DNA of 64,000 bases from Acanthosoma haemorrhoidale (lineage: Eukaryota > Arthropoda > Insecta > Hemiptera > Acanthosomatidae): positions 76,549,104 through 76,613,103 of the forward strand of contig OV884014.1 in assembly GCA_930367205.1 (NCBI GenBank). Reading direction: 5' to 3'. Of this stretch, positions 21,701-33,700 are shown piece after piece. Under the pieces are notes generated by a model, which worked only from the letters and a program-made list of their open reading frames with translations, had not been told where the DNA came from and searched no databases. The position numbers and the translations under genes are program-made. How positions within the stretch are numbered: position 1 is the stretch's first letter; each line of letters begins with the position of its first letter.

Positions 21701-24700
21701 CCTGAGATGCAGACTATGCCTAGAAAACATGACATAATGGAAGTATGACACATATGAAACAAGACAAAAAAAAGATCATGAATAATATGACTGAACAGAC
21801 ACACGGGCATTTAATATATGACGAAGAAATATATTAGCTAAGAAATAGAGAGACAATGTTAGAGAAAAAAGTATCAGGAATAGAATTGCTTACGGCGCTC
21901 TTGGACATTTACAATTGTGCTTGTAACTATTTACAAATTTTATATATGGTTTAGTTCATTGCTTACTTAAAAAAAAAAAACGAAAAAATTGTTTACTTTT
22001 ATTATATATTTTTTACTTAATTTCTCATGCTTTATTTTTATTATTCTGTCTTTCCTTTAGTTTCTCACCGGTTACTCTAGTTGCAAATCAATAATGTTCA
22101 AAATAAACAATTTAACGTACAGTTGGTATGATGGCATGGAACACGTATATCAACTAAATCCCTCCTTGTAGTGTTACTGCAAGGAGAAAATATTTTTAAA
22201 AAAACTTAACAACAATATTAATATAATTATAAAATAGTTATAATTGAATAATATCCTCAATACTGTCAACAAAGTAATCCACGCAGCGACACACGTGTAC
22301 AAACATATAAGGATCTGCTTTTGGATAAAAAAAACTACTGAACCCTAGAAATTAGTAGCTTATAAAAAATGGCAATTGTTTGCAAATTTCTTGCAGTATG
22401 GAAAAAAAAACACACTAAAAGTTAGCTTAATTCACATTATGTTCCCAATTTCACCTGTGAATTGAAAAAAATGTTTTCGTAGAAGAGTGAGACGACTATG
22501 GTCCAGAGGGGGGGGGGGTAGAAGCTATACTACTAAAATTACTAAAATAAACAAATAGAACTTACTTAACTTTCCAACGAGTCTTGAATAAAGTTCATGA
22601 TCCAGTCCGGAAACTCCAGCAGTTTTGTAATACTGTGAACAAGCGGAAAGATCTTGAGCAGAGCTGTATACCTGCCTCGTGACTTCATGGAAGTCACTGA
22701 TGGTTCCCTGTTATTTTTAAGTTAGCAATCGCTTCCTTCCTAGAACCTTATCCTTTCCATTTACATATATGTCTCAACTTTAACCCCAGACACCTCACTG
22801 ACCAGTCGCGTTATTGCTTTCATTTTGGAAGGAGCTTTTTTTTTTTAAAGACTTTTCTCTAGAAAGATTATTTAAAAGATTCGAAAGACCGACCGCTTAC
22901 CTTGGCACAGGCTCTTCAAGACTCATTTGGGCCTTAAGCGGTCATTATTATTGGCGATTGTGTGTATGTAGCTGTACTGACATTAGTAATGACCGCTTGG
23001 AGTGGCCACTGTAGAGAAGAGATAAGCTGGGGGCGTACCCCGGCTATCTGGCAGTCTGTCCTCTGTGAATCGATAGTGATGTCGACTTGTGCTCTCTGTT
23101 CCAGATGCAGACCCGAAGGGAGGAAGGAACGTCTTGGCTCCAGGCGCCTTCGCCCTTCAACACTCCGCCACCCACCGGTCAGTATACACAATACATAATA
23201 CACATGGTACTGTCCGCCAAGGACATGTCCATAATAGCAAGAGTTATACAGAAGAAGAATATCATTATGTAAATATATTTCAAATATTTACATAATAATA
23301 ATGTTATGCTAATATGCAATGCATCTAATCTATTATGAATAAAGTGTTCATTGAAGTACACATACATTCCGATTTAAAAAATTAAAAAAAAACTAAATGC
23401 TAATTGAAAAACATTTCTTTATAATATATATATATATATATATGCCCTAAGCCTTTATGTTTGGCTAATTTATCTACGTTAGCAATATTTTGTATTGTAT
23501 TGTGATTCTCGCTATGTTTACATTTATCTATAAAGTTTATATTCCTTTTTAAATATCTAGAAGATAGTAGAACATGTTTTATGAATTGATAATTGGAAAA
23601 AGGATAGTTATGACTATCCTGACTGGTTCTCTGGTTGTGAATTTATGGTTTGTATATGCTGTGAAAGTGAGCCTACGGTCGCAAGGTAATTGGTTTATAT
23701 AATAGTGAATTATATTTTACTGAGCTCATTTCAAGATATTGATAAGCATACAAAAATTAAACTAGGGCTGTAAAAACGATATTGGCTTTAATTCATGCCC
23801 AGATGTTTTTTTTACGGTAAACATTAGAATCACAAATACACGTCGTGGAGTAAAGTATAGGTTGTTTGTAGTTTTTTTACTTCTCCAACGTTGATAAGGT
23901 TGACTGTACAGGACACTAATTACTTGGTTATTTTAATAATAAAACGAGCAGGAATGAATATATTTCTACATCCTCCTGGATAGAGGAAAAATATTTTTTT
24001 CAGCGTTACTCGTTTGAAACAACTGTATAAAAAAATTTATATAGCCCACGTAAAAGACATCAGCAAACACTGATATTTATTTATTTATTTTTTTTTTCTT
24101 AGCTCTCAAACTTATAAAATAGGATGTGGGAAAAATAAAGGAAAATTATTTTGGGCTAATGAGTGCCTTTCACTAAGAGTCCCCCATTTGAAGGATGTAT
24201 AAGAAGGATATAGGGTGTGGAATGCCTAAAGGAGGCGGGTGGAACCAGGAAGGTAGTGTGAGTCTACCTAGGGGTACCTAGGCAATGGTTTGTAGTCGGC
24301 CAGGTCAAGCCTGGCCCGCCCCGGCAGGGGCCTGAAATAAGTCGGCCTCTCGGCCGAAAAGCCGACCCTGCTTAAACAGGTAGATGGGGTTTGTAGCGAT
24401 ATTTTTCCATGCCATAATAACGATTCAAAAACAAATGAGTATAACAAACATAACGGGAGATAAACTATGCTTTAATTTGTAATAAAGATATTTGATTACG
24501 AGCTATAAATATACATAAAAAGTATGTTAGTTACCTCCAAAATACATATATATTTTATCTCGCTCATTTTACAACACAGCTAGTTATAGTATATTAATTT
24601 GTTAATGGAGAAAACAATGTTGTTGCAGAAACATCGCAAGTACATTATAACACCATGTAATGTTTGAATGGGTTTATACTGTCAACAATGTTAAGAATTG

Positions 24701-27700
24701 TCAGAACATAAATTTCGAGGTGTAATCACGTGATTGTGTTTTGGGTATACGTTTAGTATAGTTCTCAGATTCTAGAATTCAGTAAAAATTATTTTATAAA
24801 CAAAATAGTAATGTACAAACTAAATAGCTAAGGTCCCGTATTTCTAACTAATAACTAAGATTAATATTAAATAATTAGTATAATAATAATAATATGTTTA
24901 CGTAAAAATAGAAGGATAATTTATAAAAATAAAAATAAATCTTCATCAATTGGCTCTTAATACGTGAAAAGCCGCAACACAATAAGTGCATCGTACAGAG
25001 TTTAAAAGTGACTAAATGGATTTTTAAAGATAAAAAAATGAGTTTTACAGAGATCGAGGACGATTTTATTAGTTAAAATTCCTCTACAATTTAGTACAGA
25101 TATTTTCAACAGTTGCAATTCTTCAAGATCCGGTCAAAATTTCTTGAGTTCCAAGGACCATTTAAAGACGATTTAAACAAAAAATGCATTGCATACAGGT
25201 AGACAAAGCATAGTGTTTAGGGCCACAAGTTACACACGTTGTGACCTGATCTGGCAGGAATACGAACTTGACCTATATTTGACCCTGAGGGCTTGTGATA
25301 TTTTTGAATAATTTATGTTATAGTTTGAAGGAAATACTAAAACGGGGCGATATATCTTCAAGTCTAATTTTGTTTTATTTTAATTATATAATTTACTATA
25401 GTAATAGTTATATTTGTTTCATCAGTTGAACGGGAAACATAGTGATAAAATAATTTTTTCATACATATTACAGATTAAATCGACAGTAGATATTATGATT
25501 AATTACTGATCTATAATGGTATGATGCGTAGATGCCCCCCCCCCTTCATAGCCCCTTTAAATTCACAGATAATTATATACAATTATAGATCCTCAGGCGA
25601 ATCTATTTACAAATTATTTTTGTATTTCCTGTAGCGTCACTACATTATGTACAGGTTTTGTTATTTTATAAAATTATATAATGGAATAAACAAGTTACTT
25701 AAAACTAACTTACATACCAATTCTTAACCCATTTTTTTCCCGACAGTCTGTTGCCATCGATGCGGGAGGGGTGGTGGGGGGGGTCATAGTGTTAAACACT
25801 GGATTTGTGAGGTGCTGCAACGAGTCAAAAAACTTGATGTGTCTCCGGTGGATGATAACACCCACCGACGCACACTGGTTCCTAACGACGAAAAACGGGA
25901 CAAAAGTCTGCAAAACAGTAAAGTTCGCCTCAAAAAATTTTTTTTCACATTTTTAATGAAGGTATAGATTGCCCTTGATGGAAAACTGGTGATAAATTTT
26001 CCAAAAATAGCGCAAAAATAGTCCGAAAATAGACACACAAAAAAATCAAGCGTGGCCCATGATTTTCAAAGTTTTTTTTTTTACGCTGAATGCAATGGTG
26101 TTAGTTTACGCGACTTATTCAACAACCAAGAAAATATTAGGTAAGTTTTCCACATAGTCATCGTTGGTTTTAGTGTGAAAAAATGTATTGGGAAATAAAT
26201 ACATGTAGGTACACAGCACATAAGCATAGGTAGGTCCTCACAATAAAACTATTACCCCGATTAATGGCTATATTTGAAAAAAACAACATGATGAGTGAAG
26301 TAGTAAAGTTGGTAACCATCAGTTTTCAATTCCGTCTTCGTACATAAATCCAGAGAGTTCGTGATTATTATAATGTTACTTACATGAAAGTTTGTAAGGA
26401 GATTTTTAGCCTCTTCCTCAAGTTCAATTCTTCGAGATTTTTGCCAATTTGGTCTCAATCTTGCAAGGAGTGGAGAACTATTACCCCGATTAGTGGCTAT
26501 TAAAAAAAAAAGTACTTATGGGCAGAAAAATAGTATATGAAAAAAGTTATTAAAAAATAACGTATATAAAATGATACCCACACGCGGTAAAGTTGGTAAA
26601 CATCAGTTTTGAATTTCGTCTTCGTCCATAAATCCAGAGTTCGTGACTATGTGTTGGATGAAAGTTTGTAAGGAGATTTTCAGCCTCTTCCTCAAGTTCA
26701 ATTAGAGATTTTTGCCAATTTGGTCTCAATCTTGAAAGGAGTGGATCAGAAGAAATAATTAAATTATGTATGATGTCTTCGCTTGTTGTGGTCCTCGATA
26801 TTTTGCGGGAATGGTTCAGCCAAAATCGTTTAAAATCCTTGTTTTTACTTTCTTGAGCTTCCTCTGATATCCAACCAATCGGTAAAACAGTAGAATCCAG
26901 AATCGCTTTTCCGTGGATCAAAATTTTATGAACAGAGGATGGCATGTAGTACCATTCATACAAAGAAACATATAGCTCTGCAGTTTTGTGGCAGTATTTT
27001 TCAAACTTAGAGGAGTCCACAGAAGCACCAGAAGAAATCACTTGAAGAATCACATAAAATTTTTGGATCAAGTTTTCGTTATTTTCGGTAATCTCAGCAA
27101 CAGTTTTCCAATCTCTGAAAAAAACGTCACGCGCTGTTTCCATCGTTGGTTGTACCAGATCCTTGTTTCGGCACATCCACTAAAATACCGATTTTCTCTT
27201 TCAAGCTGTGCTGGATATGTTCCTTTGTAGTTTTCATTCTACGCTTTTTGTCAGGTAATCTCGCACTCCATTTTTTTTTATTTGAATTTGATTGGCAAGT
27301 GGTAAGCTGTATGTAAAATACATTCCATTAATTATATCTAAGCGTGAAGACTCAATGCAAAATTTGTTAGAGGAAAGGGAAGGATTGACCCAGCACGCAC
27401 TGTGGATGCTGGTGCCGATGTCACTATTTTCAGACAACTTCAAAGGTACGAGAGATACCATGAACACAGAAGCGTCAGATATGTTAGGGGCACTGAAATT
27501 TTGCTTGTAGGCCCCTTGGCTGGAAGCTCCATCGCAGCCCCATTTTGAAATCAACATCAAATTTTTACCCTTAGGGAGATCAACAGCCATTTTTAATGAA
27601 ATCAGCAACCTAGTGACGGTTTCGTCTAATAAGCTTTGAAGTACTACACTTGCCTTTGTTTCAGAGACAAGTATATCCACCCGGATTGCTACCCAGCAAT

Positions 27701-30700
27701 CCTTTTTCGCTTGCAATAGAGCTTTATATGAAGGAAATACATTGCAACCTTTGCTTAAGACCTCGGATCGAATTCGGTTGTATTGGTATTTTGTTTGTAT
27801 TGTTTCGACAAACAGAGCAAGGGCTTCTTCTTTTGATAGCGTATCACTTTCGTCCTTCTTCGGTTCGGTCCCGAACAAATTTGAAAGGCTTCCTACATTG
27901 CTCATAAGCTCTGAAATTTTTTTGAAACATGTGTGAACCCGTTTTTTGTCAAACTATACTTCATTACATATTGATGTTCAGAAATTGAATATAACTCACT
28001 CAATTCCTTACCTTTGCGTTTGTTCGAACTCCAAATACGGCACTTTTATAGCAGAAACCATGATTATTATCTTTAGAATGGTGGTAACAACTGAGTCAGA
28101 AGATCAACAAGGAATGGACCACATTGGTATATTCCTTTCATTTTTAATAGCGAGTCAAATACTCAGAATGTAAATAAACAGACGCGTTTGTCTCCACTAA
28201 TAAGGATCTAGAATCAAGGGTCGCACTCGGTCGCAACTAATTTGTGTTTTAATCCCTTCTCCATACTTGTATGAACACGAATTAACTTCATTTTAAAAAG
28301 CGGGTGGAAGCGGAAGATTCATAAGCTTCTAAAAGCGTAAATAATGTATAAAAACTAGAATTTTTCTTATATTAAACGATCTAAACGCACGTTATCGTTA
28401 CATTTTCCCGAGTGTGAATAACGTGCTAGCTTCATTTTTTGCCCTGTAAAAGAAAGCCACTGAAAGACAATTTTAAAATAAGCTTGAAATATCTTTTACC
28501 CGTCATTACAAAACTTGGCTTTTCCTCGCGATTTTCTCGTTTATTCTTAACCCCTTACTCTTTCTTCAAGTAGATGAGCTATATAACAATATAACGACCA
28601 GAGCTTAGAAACCATCGGTTCTGAATACCTTAGGTACCTCTCTAACTGAATTATAATACCATTTTATGGCCACGAAGGTGTCAAAAATGGACTTTTGTCC
28701 CGTTTTTGTTAGGAACCAGTGTGCGACGGCACACCAAGCAATGGGTGCAGGTCAGCGTTCTTTAACCTCTCGAGAGAGGTATGTCGAACCACTTTTCGCA
28801 TGATCCCATTCTGGAAATGTTGGAGACATTTGGCTGTATTGTCAGTCAAGTGGGTAAATAGCGGGGCACCGTACGGCAGAGCTGGCCGGAGGACACATCA
28901 GTTTGAGACATGCCTACAAGAAAAAAAATTTGTTTTGGTGTTTAGGATTTTAGATATTTTTGGCGCACTTAAGCTAAATATGATCAGTTTTTCTCTATCT
29001 GTTCTACTTGTATAGATAAAAGTTTTTTTTTTTTTTTACGTGCAGTTCTAACTCCATTTTGTGTAGTTCTAAATCACATATACAAGGATTGATTCCTGTA
29101 TATTTGCCCTATTGTCAGTCTGCTGTCTAATTACTTACAGGAAAACCCACCAGATGAAGAAGATAAAGTATCATGATCATCAATGGGTGATTTATGTGGC
29201 TTTGAAAAATGGTAAACTTTCTCCTTGGACAGGAAAGTAGCCACACCGAATATCCTTGCTTCTTGTGCCTCTGGAATAGCAGAGACCAAACACACCACTG
29301 GGTTAGAAAAGAATTGCCTAAGCGAAAAAAACACGGACGTTGGGGAAAATAATGACATTAACGACCCATTAGTTGAAAATCATCTTTCCTGCTGGGCCTT
29401 ATGAAACAGTTTGTAAAGACTATTGATAAGAACGGATCATCCTTTGCGTATAAAGAGGGACAAATCCTCAGTTGAGTAAGGAAAATTAAAGACAACTCAT
29501 TAAGGATCCTGCCTTCGTAAATTAAATGAGTGAGGCTGAGTGAAAAGCCTGGACATCATTTGTTGCAGTTGGCGGAAATTTTCTGGGCAAACGCAAAGCT
29601 GAAACATAGTTTTCAGATGCTAAACAGTTTCAAATCCTTTGGGAGTAACATGGGTATTAAAATTAAGGTGCACTATTTACACAGCCACTTAGACCGTGAA
29701 AAGTTCTGACAATTTAGTAGACACCAGTGAAACAAGGTGAAAGATTTCACCAGGATATTAATACTATGGAGGCCCTCTACCAAGGAAGATGGGATAGGCG
29801 CATGATGGCAGATTACGCCTGGAATTTAAACAGGCACCGTTCTAAAATGCATTCAAGAATCCCACGGAAAAGAACGTTTCGAAGTGTTCAGTGACTAGTT
29901 GGTTTCATCGATGAGTTTATTCTTCCATCTTCTTATATAAGAATATTTGTATAATATAATAATAAAAATTCCGTGTTAGGTTTTTTTAATTGATCCGTGG
30001 ATTTAACCTAAAATAGTTTAAGGTATATTTCACTAAAATGTTATATCTTAGAAATTTGAGCTCCTAGGCAAAAACTAATGCCATATTTGAATTTACTGGA
30101 TCAAATTCATGTGAAATCAGCTCCAAATACTCCGGCACCAAAACACCTGTTGGCCACAGGACCGATGGAGAGGGATTCTAGTTTCATTCATTGCTGAGAA
30201 AAAGTTAATTTAAGATGATAAAACCAGGGAGGACAAGGTTATTTTATGGGGGGAGGGTACTCTTTTTTAGCACTCATTATTAGATACAAATGGCTTTTTG
30301 TTAAGTATATTTTCTATGATGAATATTAAACAATAATTTGAGATTGTTCTACAACAGATCTACTAAAAATTGTGATCTTTTATGTTAATTTACGATCATT
30401 TTTATTTTACAGAAAATACTTAAAAAAAAATAAATAATTTAAATGTCTGTAAATTTCCTCAATATATGGAGATTCTCAAAAAAAGCTGTTTATTACGTCT
30501 TCCAAAATAAATAAATACATTTTTTTCTTAATTGTTGCAATTTAAAATTAAATTTTCCAAAAAGACCTTGCCGTATTCCATTCCTTATTTATGACAATTA
30601 CATACATCTTGACTATCCAGTTGGACTAAAATTTAAACAAATTAAATGTATAAATAACGAGAAAATATTTAAAAATAATAATTGGAAACAAGCTAAAAAA

Positions 30701-33700
30701 AAATCAACACACCTTTGAATGATAACATCATTATACTCATTTATTACATAATCAACTTGGTATACTCGGAAAAATTCCTAATAAAATTAATAAATATTAC
30801 AAATCGGCAAACTATTACTACATTAAAAATGAATAGAAACATTTTTAAAAACTCGAAATACAAAAATTTAATATACACCTGATGAGAAACAGTATTACAT
30901 ATGCTGATGAGAAAGATTACCTAGGCACAGAAAGAATATTAGCTCATTACCAGTAGATAGTGGCAGCAGTAATTGTAAAAAAATTAAAAGTCATAATTAA
31001 ACTATAGTGTATTTGGTTTATAGGTGTAGTTTTGGCCTTTCTTCTCAGTCTATAATATTTAATTTGCTATTTACGTCTAATTGATATCACTTCCCGGACC
31101 ACGTGATCTAATAGTAGTTTGCTAGATGAGTAGGCCAATAGTAGTCCGGGATAATGTGAAAGTGCCTAATATAGTTAGGGTATAACCATGATACCATAGT
31201 ACTGTAGACTTTGATACGGGTACGAATCCTTTCTGAAGATTCTGTTCTATGTCGCGATAAGACTGATAGATAAGTTTTGACAATAAACAAATATTATGGA
31301 TTTATTCTCAGCCCGGCTAAGCCGTTCATTGTCTTGTACATTGTAAATAAAGGAGCACTTCAGGATAATCATAGTGAAAAATAGATAAAGCGATATGCGA
31401 GATAGTATTCTAGCCAGGCGTGAATTAAGAGTTCAGTTGCAGTTACGAAAATGGGCTCTCTTGTTTTAATGACTGATTCTATTAATAATCAAATAATACG
31501 CATTATTAACCGAAACGTATAGATACACTACATAAAGATCGGAATCGAGTTTATTATTTAATTACATGCACAGACAACCAAACCCGCTGATACAATGACT
31601 GCCTACACCTGACTCACCTGGTAACATTCAACGACGGCTGAGGATACGTTGAGATAAAATTATTATAAATTAATAACAATAAAATATAAAGCCTGGATGT
31701 GCTCTGTCTTCAGATGTCAAACATGCCATTTTATCATATTTACAGCACATTTGCTGGTTGTCACCCTAGTCACAGCTGTAAATCAATCAATAAAGTTTAA
31801 AAAAAAGTAATTACACTTAAATGACAATAATCTCTGGGGGCATCAAGTAAAACTTTGAGGCATAACATCAAACTGGGACTGCGAACAAATTGTGAATATG
31901 CTTTTGATGACAGTTATAATAAATGACCTTACGTAATTATAGTGCAGTTAAGTCTATATTACATGAATCTATTTAGAAAAATATTTACTTTTTTTTTGTA
32001 TTACCAATTAATTTTTTAACGACCCCTCATCGTTTTCCTTGAGACTGGGTTTATTTTCAGTAGCATCCGAGGCATGCAAAATATCATGGCTCTAAAAGCT
32101 AAAGGTGCGAACACGATGATAATGACAGTTTTAAAAGCTAATATCTGTTGCATATTGCTACCCAGGATGTCAGGTTTTTTATTGATGGCATAATGCCAAT
32201 TATGGACATAAATATACATATATATATATATATATATTAGTAAAATATTTAATTAGTTAAGAAGACTTACTCGTCTTTTAAACAGATGTGTATATGTTTC
32301 ACGCCTGAGGTAAATTGTCACCTCTAGCTTCTTGATAAGGGCACTGACAAACACCAGGAAGACAGTCTTAACAAGTAATAAAAAAAAACGAAGTAATCCA
32401 AAAAACATACCCTCAACTATCTATCCATACAGAACAGGAAAGCAATGGTAGGATATCCTTATCTCTCTATTGATCCTATCAGCACCCTAACATAGTAAGT
32501 CATATTTAGTAATGTATAAACTAAACATGGAGCTACTAACATTTATTGCTGTTCCAGAAGGAAAAGGCTCTACTATCATACAGGTACTAGGCGATAATAC
32601 TTCATGTCTGCCTGTATGTTCTCCTACTTCAGCGGTTGAACTAATTACAGCAAAATTAAACTAGAAAATGGTTGGACCCGATTCGCGATTTTTTACACAA
32701 TCTCCAAAGACTTTTTGTAATATTTAATAGAAGAAAATTACAATCTGTAATAATAATAGGGCAATATACACTTATAGATAAATGAGCTCAGTCATACCAT
32801 ATGCAATGATGCATTCATTCTCTCATGCGAAAGAGAACGCGAGAGTCTCAGACGCTCAGGGCATTGAGGGGAAAAGACTGGCCAGTGCCAGAACTTTCAG
32901 TGACTAAATATTTACAAACATTGTTTAAAAGTGATCTTGCAAGATGGTGGCCCGGGTTTTGTTTATTTTGATGTAATTTTTAGGAAATGTTATCTTGGAT
33001 ACTGAGACGGAGGACGACATTGAACTAAAAAGCAACAAGAATCCTTCTATGGAGTCGATAAATGTTATTATTAATCATATTTGTTATATCGCTTTGTTTT
33101 GATACTTTCCATTTCTTTGGACTATTATTTTATAGTATGACGCCCGTGAGACATTTAATAGATGGAAGGCATGTAGGAATTATCGAAAACGACAGATATC
33201 AGTGTCGAACCCATAGTTTTTAGAGGTAGCTAAGCTGACTGGTACACAGTCACGATGACATATTAGCCCAAGTTTAATGGAGTAGTTAAATAGAACTCAA
33301 AAGAACCTTCTATCACATTATGGAAACGAATTAAAAAATAGACTCAAGAAGTGCTGAATACATTTTGGAAATTGATATGTTCCTTATAATGCCCTTTTAT
33401 TTTGTTTTCTTCATATGCCCTTGTTATTAAAACTTATGGAATTCAATATAGATTCTATATAAATGAATATATTTACAATAGCTCAATAGGTTATGCAATA
33501 GGATATTTGTTATACCGTTCGTTAAAAAATAGGGTATGTAATTTTCAAGCTAATTGTTTTAACGGTTGAGTAGAGAACTTGAAGATGGGTAAAGCTAGTA
33601 ATCTATATTAATCATTATATTTTCATTAAAGTTTTTTGAGTTTGGAGTAAGAGTTTGGTTTTTATTTGACTTTTTAGGAGTCTTTGGTCTGTTGAATGAG

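Larger units (their letters stand above)
25871..28723 (-). mobile_element. Transib (RAG1-like) DNA transposon, internally deleted
   Basis: The 2853-bp element has terminal inverted repeats beginning CACACTGG. The left end (25871-25908) and right end (28688-28723, reversed) match over 34 positions apart from a 4-base insertion (GACG) in the left one. CGACG is duplicated at 25866-25870 and 28724-28728, exactly the GC-rich 5-bp target type known for Transib. The interior encodes a RAG1-core-like transposase on the - strand. The paralogous LINE copy at 1201-1660 shows the unoccupied site (TGACG at 1621-1625). The transposase is broken, so the copy is non-autonomous. Confidence 0.85.

Noticed and set aside
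22814..23295. Cluster of overlapping short frames on both strands around orb exon 2
   Set aside because: Only the 73-nt stretch 23105-23177 fits the splice phase and motif pattern; the others are overlaps by chance.
31080..31390. LTR-like stretch with AATAAA and GTAAATAAAGG motifs
   Set aside because: No terminal dinucleotides, duplication or second copy in the window could be found.
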